Origin: Ostrinia nubilalis
Lineage: Eukaryota > Arthropoda > Insecta > Lepidoptera > Crambidae
Direction: 5' to 3'
Assembly (NCBI RefSeq): GCF_963855985.1
Contig: NC_087107.1
Coordinates: 9,936,001-10,000,000, forward strand
DNA length: 64,000 bases
The position numbers were made by a program, and so were the translations under genes. Numbering within the stretch: position 1 is the first letter of the stretch; every line of letters begins with the position of its first letter. The notes under the pieces are model-generated. The model had not been told where the DNA came from. It was given only the letters and a program-made list of their open reading frames with translations, and ran no database searches. This document shows positions 57,052 through 64,000 of this stretch, one piece after another.

Positions 57052-58229
57052 TTGCACAAAATGCATACTTTTCTATTAAAACTGTAGAGCTTTTTTGTAT
57101 GATATTTAGTATAGAAAAGTGAGTATTTTGCTATTGCGACGTGTACATTCTCTCTGCGTCAAAATATCGTTGATTTTTCTTTATGTTAAATAGTGGTGTT
57201 GGCTGATTTTTTTTAGTTTCTGTAGACCTAGTGGAGACTAAATGATTAGATATTATGATAACGATTAATAAATTTAATGACAGAAGAAAATCGGTTTGTA
57301 AGTACCTACTGATATTTAAGTCCATTGTTTCAGTATGTCGCCAGGTGTTATTAATAAAAAGTGGCACAGTCTTTCCGCTTTTCTTTGTTGTTTTTAATAA
57401 ACGAGGGTAGTTTGTGACCAACTTTTGGTCGAGTAATTAATCTTGGACTTTGTAAAGAGAACAGTAATGATACTTATCGTTAAGTAAACTCATTCCTGGT
57501 CGTAAACTTTTCTAAGAATAATCCCTCTTCAGTCTATTTTAGAACAATAGTTTAAGCAATAATGCTTAAAATCATCGTCTGCTACGTTACAGAGCCCTTT
57601 GACACACTTTATCTTTTGCTGAGTCAGTGTCTGAGCATAAAGTTAATATTCCTTCGGAATAGAGCAACAACCACGAGCTGTCAAATGAAACTGATTTTGG
57701 ATGACACTTGATGTTATTTGTGTGTCAGTTGTGAGAAATTTTTCAGTATTTTGTATAAATCAATCACTGAACTAGTCACCACGTTTCTGAAGCACTATTT
57801 CTAAACATCAACGATTTCACTCACGTAAAATCTGTAAATATATCACAGTTTAAATTTTCAGCATGACACTGCGTGCCTCTGAACTGTCAAATAGTGGCAA
57901 AAATGGTTCTGTTTGATGTGACGACGGCGACTGATGTCACGCATTTCTTTTTATCACACAGTGTTGCTGCTAGCGACAATTGAGAATGTTACTAGGTATG
58001 CAAAATCACTTGAAACCTATGTTACAGTTAAGCTTTTACATTTACAAATACATTAGTTTTTATTTCATTCAAAAATACCCAGTAGTTATGATTTTATAGG
58101 CATTCAAAGTTCGCTTAAATATTGAGTCCCGCCGACGGTCACGTGACCCCGCGTGACGTACATTCACAGTGTCCGCTCACTAGAAAACGGATCTATACAT
58201 ACTTAAATATTTTTTTTTGTAAATACAAA
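57052..58229. other. No supported gene
   Basis: AT-rich with frequent CTGTCAAA/TGTCACG words. A frame at 57131-57421 (minus) has no family. Nothing else. Confidence 0.35.
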
Positions 58230-58600
58230 CTTATTATACATATTAACACCCAGACGCATCACAGAAATTAAAATTGAACCAAACCCAAACTTGATGCGAT
58301 TGTGTCGTTTTATTGCAAATTACCTTCCAGCTCCATCATTAGACCCCGATTACTATATAGAATTAAAATACTCATCAATACAAAACGAACGAGCCCAAAC
58401 TCGATGCATTTAAGTCGTTTTATTATAGAGTTCCTATGGCCACCTTCCAGCTCCATCATCAGATCAGCTCCATGTCATCATAATATTGCATGGTCATCCA
58501 AATCACATGTGTTTGCGAAATTTCAGCTTAATCGGTTGCCTGGAAGTGGGTCTTAATTCAGTTTGCAAGATTCCACCCATACAAATATGAGCCATTCGTT
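58230..58600 (+). repeat. Third copy of the 121-bp repeat family
   Basis: Two diverged units (CCAAACCCAAACTTGATGCG near 58278; GAGTTCCTATGGCCACCTTC near 58428) are followed by CAGCTCCATGTCATCATAAT and TTGCAAGATTCCACCCATAC. The order is the same as in the array at 21300-23410 and in the right arm of the fold-back element, but divergence is greater and no inverted partner is present. Confidence 0.7.
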
Positions 58601-59039
58601 GTAATATGACGTCACGCGCATAAAATGGCGGGCCGGCCGCCGCCCGCACTTTTAAAATTCAATATCTTGGAAACTAATTGACGTATCGAAATAATTCTTT
58701 CACGTGTATTTTTTATTTTTAACAGAGAATACAGAAAGCTAAAAAACAAAATTAGTGAACATTCTTCATTTGCTCGATTAGTTCGTTTTTGCTCTATTCT
58801 GCTAGGTATAATAAATTTATGTGCCTTAGTTATAGGAGCGACACGGGAGGGTGTTTCTGAGATGTCAAACGTCAGCGAGACTTCAGATTTCTTTCAGATT
58901 TGTATGCTCTGTCACGTCATAATATTATGTCAATGTGGTCCTATAGGTACCGCTCACATACCTCAGACACTGACTCATTTAAGCGCTAATAGAATTTCAT
59001 CTAATAATCGCCACTCTTGTGGTGGAGTTTTGTTCTGAC
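58601..59039. other. No supported gene
   Basis: A GC-rich patch (GGCGGGCCGGCCGCCGCCCG, 58627-58646) and then ordinary sequence. No frame or repeat I can support. Confidence 0.35.
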
Positions 59040-59384
59040 ACTGTGTATGTTTGGAACCCAACAACGCGCGGGAGGAGACGTGCGGGCGGCGTACGATGAC
59101 TAACGTCACCTCGGGCCGACAGCGTCATCATCGGCTGCGCTCGGCTCACACACTCGCCTTTGGACACCACCGTCGACGCACGAATTGGCTCCGTGCACGA
59201 TTACAGCGCCAACTAGCGTCCACAACTTTGTGGGTTCTGTCACATTGACATTTAGGTCGTATATTTGTGAAAAAATATCGAAATGAAAAAATAACAAATA
59301 TTTTCAACTAATAAATTGTTGTGATACCACGATTTGGGTGGAAAAAAGGTTTTGAAATCATTTTGGTCATTCAAATCAAATGAG
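59040..59384 (+). other. GC-rich block ending in a splice donor; candidate first exon
   Basis: 59060-59225 is CpG-rich and the plus strand reaches a strong donor, ATGAG|GTAAGT (last exon base 59384). Frames on both strands (59051-59248 plus, 59106-59297 minus) are Arg/Thr-rich and not recognisable. I found no well-spaced Inr+DPE pair. Confidence 0.35.
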
Positions 59385-59559
59385 GTAAGTCCAAAAAGTG
59401 TGTTTAATTTTGATTGTGTCAGGGTTTGTTTACTTCATTTATAGTTGTAGTTTTACAGTAAAACAAAAAGAAAAAGCTACTTTAACGGTTTCATTATATA
59501 ACAGTAAATATATTTAAATGTTTCTGTATCGCTAGTAATAAATTAAATATCGTTTTCAG

Positions 59560-59790
59560 ATCGAAATGAGTATCGTTTTGAAGACCGGGTTTGTGAGAGT
59601 TACAATATCAAATTCCAACCACAAACCGTATTTAAAGGAAAGTTGTTGGTATTGGCTGGACAAGTCCGAGATGTAGAAGAATTAAGAACAAAACAAGGGC
59701 AGAGTTCAATAATTCACGCTCTCATCATAAGGCAAACATCTGTGCACAACAACTACTGTGACTCATTTTTGTACTACCACGTTGTATAGT
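59560..59790 (+). other. Candidate exon with a 75-codon open frame
   Basis: After an acceptor (CGTTTTCAG ending at 59559) one frame stays open to a TAG near 59788. It includes RNEYRFEDRVCESYNIKFQP, VFKGKLLVLAGQVRDVEEL and IIHALIIRQTSVHNN. There is no ATG in this frame, and joining to the donor at 59384 gives a TGA just upstream, so it may be a 3' terminal exon of another transcript or an old transposon piece. I do not recognise the protein. Confidence 0.35.
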
Positions 59791-60128
59791 TTAGTTATTT
59801 CCAAATTGTAAACGGCTATTAAAACAGCCCTATCGAAATACAGTCCACTCTTTTATTTAAGTTCCCAGTAGGACCCTTTTCATGCGATTAATTAATGATA
59901 TTAAAATGTATTATGTAGAATCGCTTTGCCATTGACAGATACATCTGATGACAGAGCTTACATTATTTCTACTTTTGACCACCATGAGCGCTGCGATAGA
60001 TTATGTCCCCCCCACCTAGTACTTCGCACCCAGCGAATACCGCGTATCCTAGATAATTGATTGTAATTAGGCTGGCGAGAATTACAGCAACCTATTTTAA
60101 TACAGTCCGCTATTTCATTTTTACTAAT

Positions 60129-60650
60129 ATACTCAACATCAAATAAACCGCACCTTCCGTGACGCGAACTTTAACGATTTTCTTCTGACACAATCATGGT
60201 GCCCCAACAATATTGGTGTTATTTGAAAGCCCAATAAATATCCTTAAAGAAAAACACATTAAATTTCTTAATAAATGATTAACATATACCATAAATGTGA
60301 CTAGAAAAAATACCTCACTTTGGGCCCACCTATGGGATCAATTAGACCAATTTTTATGGTTATAAAACCAAATAATGATCTCACGTGTCCTCTTTAACAG
60401 ATGGATAGCGATTAATCCCAACTTAACAGTTTTATAGCCATAAAAGTTGGCTCTAGCGTAACTACCTATTTTTTAAAGAAGTGACTCTGGGTCCTTCTAA
60501 AGACACATTTTTGGGGTAAAAACCTTTCCTTTAATGCAATGAAGGTTAGAACTAGGCTTTTAAATGGTGCCAATATTGGTGGGAAGTGGGGAAGCATACG
60601 TTTGAAAATGCTTGTCGCGGGAGGTGCGATTTATTTGATGTCGAGTGTAT
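60129..60650. mobile_element. TIR element (about 35-bp ends, TA target)
   Basis: ATACTCAACATCAAATAAAC and the following CGCACCTTCCG mirror the right end (CGGGAGGTGCGATTTATTTG then ATGTCGAGTGTAT). TA at both borders suggests Tc1/mariner-type insertion. A second inverted pair (CAATATTGGTG / GCCAATATTGG) lies inside. No transposase frame. Confidence 0.7.
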
Positions 60651-61012
60651 TTGTTAGGACCCTAACAGTGTAGGTTTGTTGTCGACACGAAAAGAAGAAG
60701 ATCTAATAATGTCGCGTTGAGACCCGTGTCTCTACTTAATCTCTATTTTCTATACCAAGCGATCATTGATCTTAACAAAGAGCCCGATTTTAAATCGAGT
60801 AAACATTGTCTATTTATTTGAACACCCTGTATGTACACTGCAAACACACAGGAACGAGCGGTTCATGAGATACGCTTTAATCTCGTGAGCTAAATTGACA
60901 TGGCTAAGCGCCGATTTCACTAACGTTGGGATTTTGGGACTGGGTGGCAGTTGGTTTGGACAAACACGGTGGTTTTAAAGCTGGCATAATGTAACTTTAA
61001 TCATGGGTATAA

Positions 61013-61210
61013 CTCGTTCGTTTCAGCCAAATGACGTCCACTGCTGGACAAAGGCCTCCCCCAAGGTTTTCATAATGAACGATCCTGCGCTGCCCGCATC
61101 CAGGCTCTTCCCGCGACCTTTACCAGATCGTCGGTCCACCTAGTAGGAGGCCTGCCCACGCTACGTCTTCCAGCCCGTGATCGCCACTCGAGAACTTTCA
61201 TGGGTAACTC
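61013..61210 (-). mobile_element. RTE LINE 3' end fragment
   Basis: The minus strand encodes LEWRSRAGRRSVGRPPTRWT then DDLVKVAGRAWMRAAQDRS, ending with the CATTTGGCTGAAACGAACGA tail at 61013. The 5' part is missing. Confidence 0.78.
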
Positions 61211-64000
61211 AACGGAATATATTGGGAGATATAATATAATATCTAGAATAATAAGAAAGTCTTTATTCAGCACAATATGGTGGACAAAGCTGGAGGAGAC
61301 ATAATTAGCTTAAAATAAAAATATGCTGAACAGGCGCCCGCTCAGAAAAAATCGCGACATGACACAAACGTCATGCCGAGAAGCTGGTTTTCAGCGGGAA
61401 CCAACGCGTGATGAGGATTGTGATATCTGATAGTAAATAAGCTTGCAAAGTTTTCACAAGAAGAACAGATAAAAAGATAAATAAATCTTTGGCTACGAAA
61501 ATTACGTTACATGAAACCCTGGAAAACGAGCTTTTTCTGATAACCTGAATTGAAAAATTAATGGCTAAAATAAAATTGTTTAAGTAGATGTAAAGTTCTG
61601 AAATTCAAAGAAAAACTAATTATAAGTATGATATTGAATTACTGGAATTTGAAACTCGTAATATCGAAGAAAATTATAAAAGTGTAATCTAATAAAAATG
61701 TCATTTTATAAGAAACGCATTATAAGTCACCCCATAAAAATACGATAAACTCAATTTGCACTACACAGATTTTGACAAAAATGGCGTCGATGTTATCTTA
61801 GGGCCTTCTAAGGAAGTGTCCATCGTTGTCACATTGTACCTGTCCTTTCCTTGAAACATCTTATGGTATACGAGGTAAAATACAACATAACAGCACCATA
61901 TAATCAGATTATACATTTTAAAATAGTACCTATTTACACAAGTTGGTAATGTGATGGATGTGCTATCCTACTTAAGTTTTTTCTGTATTACCACTCCGAA
62001 AAAATTACATTGGACCCCAAAGAAAAGGGTCAGTTACAAAATTTTCAATATCTTGAAAAGTACCTGACCTACTTATATTTATGAAACAAAACATACTAAA
62101 AACATAACCCTCCTTAAGGCGCAGTCGGGTAAAAATATGTCAAAACAGAGCATGGTTCTTCTCCTAACTACCAGTGTCTTTTTAGGTAAACCTAACAGGT
62201 TTTTTTCGACAAATACATATAATTTATTTTGCAACACTGCCATCTTTTATTCAAACTAATTGAAGTATCATATCCATTCTCACGTGTTTATTTAACGCGC
62301 CGTTGGGCATACATAAAGCTATTAGTGGTTGTCAAACGCAACTATCCAGTTTTCCCCATTCCTATGGATTTCACCTGGCGTTTCCCATAGTCCACCCCTC
62401 CCATTGTCCACCCTGCCATTGTTTTTCATTGTTTGCCTAACGATATAGATAAGTGGTGACGCCGTCAATTTGTGCGTTTGAATTGTGGAAATATAGTAAA
62501 ATAAAGTTTCGTTTGTCTCTTTGTTATGTTTTGACGTTACTAGTTAAGTACAAGTGTACCCGTTATTATTATTGTGATTAGATTGATTGAAACTGGAAGA
62601 AGCTATAGTGTGGCTATAGTGTGTGTCGTAAAAAACAAAATTGATATAAGTAAATAGGGGCTGATTGTTAGTTTTCAACTCGCAAACTTATCGTGGTTTA
62701 GAAAGAAAAATCAGTTTTCCATTTTCGAAATTAAAATTCATAATTATTTTCGAATTACACACGCATTATTGTACACCTCGTAAGTAGGTAGGTAACATCT
62801 TCTTTCCATTAACGTTATCAGCAAATGTAGGTATAAAATTGAGTCCCCACACAGAATATGGAAAACCCATCTCAGATTACTCGACGAAAAGTAGCATTCC
62901 CAAAATAAGGTTTCTACAAAATCCATCAATTTATCTCCTAAGTACGATTATTAAGTTCGTAATCCCTGCAAAATGTCTATTTGTGCTGATGGAATACCAA
63001 ATTAATATGCTTTAGGATTCGGAAGGCTCCGTGATGAATCCATTATACCTAATTGGTCAGTTTGAATGACGTTTGGGCCATATTCAAAGCCCGTTTTGAA
63101 TTTGCTTTCTTGGATTTCGGAGGTAATATTTGGTTTAAATATCTATTGTCACTTAAACCGACTGAAACTGACGGCGCAAGTTAGATAAATCATTAAATTT
63201 CTAATATACCTACATACCTAGAACAGGCAAAAATATAGTCTTGCTTGAAGACTTCATTTGCTTGCGGAAATGACATTCATTAAAATCCAGCACGGTTTTC
63301 AGAATTTGAAAAATTGGATAAGTTTTTAAAATCATGTCAGATGCAAACAACGTGGAAAATCCTTCGTCTCTACAATATGACGAAAACGAAGTCAAAGTAC
63401 ACACAAAAATATCTATAAGACAGTAAAACTGCTCTAAAATACTATACGGTGTTGTGAAGACATTTTAATTTCATTCAATAATGATTTTGTGTGTTTATGA
63501 AAGTTAACACATACTTTTTATCACAAGCACCTAAAAAAGTTTCAAAGGATCAATTTTCTCGTTTCACAAAAGTACTCCTACGAGAATTCAAATAATCACA
63601 TAACCCTGCATAGTTAAGTCTTACTGTATGCATCACAAAACTAATCCTGCACTTCTGACTAAACTTAAACTCTATTGCCAACTGCTAAGGTTCAAAACTT
63701 ATCCGGAATATATCTGTATACTTAAAATTTGCTAAGCGCCAATAACTCGAACTTAAAGCCTCCTGACACGTGACACGAGCGGCTCTTAATCAGCTGATCT
63801 AGATTCTAGATCAAGACGCTACAAACAGATCTAGTCAGGTGTCGCTAATCCAGCCTTTAATCAGGCGATGGTTGCAGGCAGCTTCATTATTTCACTTTAC
63901 CTAGCGTCTTGGGGTCTAAGTCAAAAGTTACAAGGAGCAAAATGATAATTGTGTAGTCACAGAATGTTATAGGAGATTTATGTAATGGTCCTGTTCTATG
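61211..64000. other. No supported gene
   Basis: AT-rich. A small palindromic word group (GATCTAGATTCTAGATC, 63797-63813) and a short ATG frame at 63334-63426 after an acceptor-like CAG are visible but weak. The right edge shows no exon I can support. Confidence 0.35.

Noticed and set aside
63334..63426. Short ATG frame MSDANNVENPSSLQYDENEV near the right edge
   Set aside because: Only 30 codons, and a competing frame is open over the same bases; the acceptor-like CAG has a weak pyrimidine tract.
1..64000. CRISPR array, bacterial operons, origins or rRNA genes
   Set aside because: The only regular tandem repeat has no spacers (121-bp satellite); no prokaryotic gene organisation or rRNA sequence is present.

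Overview
This window looks like a piece of an insect nuclear genome, most likely Lepidoptera (moth or butterfly). The background is AT-rich, there are no prokaryotic-style operons, and the only convincing host coding pieces are short exons with GT-AG splice sites. Two candidate promoters carry the arthropod initiator TCAGT with a correctly spaced downstream promoter element. The repeats (RTE, Jockey and CR1-like LINE tails, BEL/Pao, small Helitron-like elements ending in a GC hairpin plus CTAG, and many MITEs) match what is usual in Lepidoptera. The order-level assignment is inference from repeat style.

Host or gene-like content. (1) At the left edge a plus-strand 86-nt exon (704-789) with good splice sites encodes a very acidic peptide; its gene must continue outside or in long introns, and a plus-strand recursive-splice-like site lies at 42485. 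(2) A minus-strand four-exon gene relic (8587 to 5114) encodes repeated cysteine modules, a helix-turn-helix and part of a DDE nuclease. All three introns are phase 0 and fall at the same point of a repeated protein module. It is broken by a 1-nt loss, a stop and two further frameshifts. (3) A minus-strand first exon (55715-55821) encodes the N-terminus of a THAP zinc finger, with an Inr+DPE promoter 84 bp upstream of the ATG. (4) A minus-strand exon-like block (49717-49995) also has an Inr+DPE and a splice donor but no long frame, so it is probably a 5' UTR exon. (5) A GC-rich block with a splice donor (59040-59384) precedes an open frame (59560-59790) of unknown identity.

Layout of mobile DNA. 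0.8-2.3 kb: RTE relic split by a TIR element. 3.5-4.9 kb: Helitron-like copies, two in inverted orientation. 12.7-14.4 kb: a Helitron-like element interrupted by an RTE insertion with a 12-bp target duplication and by a fold-back MITE. 16.9-18.5 kb: MITEs. 18.8-20.8 kb: a 1.9-kb near-palindrome. 21.0-23.4 kb: a related sequence whose 121-bp tandem repeat has expanded to about seven units and received a Jockey LINE with a visible target duplication. 25.7-28 kb: two LINE 3' ends. 31.2 kb: a tRNA-like sequence. 33.4-35.8 kb: RTE, hAT MITE, BEL/Pao integrase relic, hairpin, LINE with CA repeat. 38-43.5 kb: tandem Helitron-like copies and MITEs. 44.2 kb: a GC-rich palindrome. 48.4 kb: hAT-type MITE. 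51.0-52.0 kb: a triple-nested set of TIR elements. 53-61 kb: more MITEs, a third copy of the 121-bp family, and RTE tails.

There is no functional pathway to describe: almost all coding capacity is decayed transposon sequence, and the host genes are represented by isolated exons. The most interesting structures are the fold-back/121-bp repeat family, the modular zinc-finger/DDE gene, and the hidden promoters and first exons. Everything was read by eye; splice predictions and family names need database comparison.
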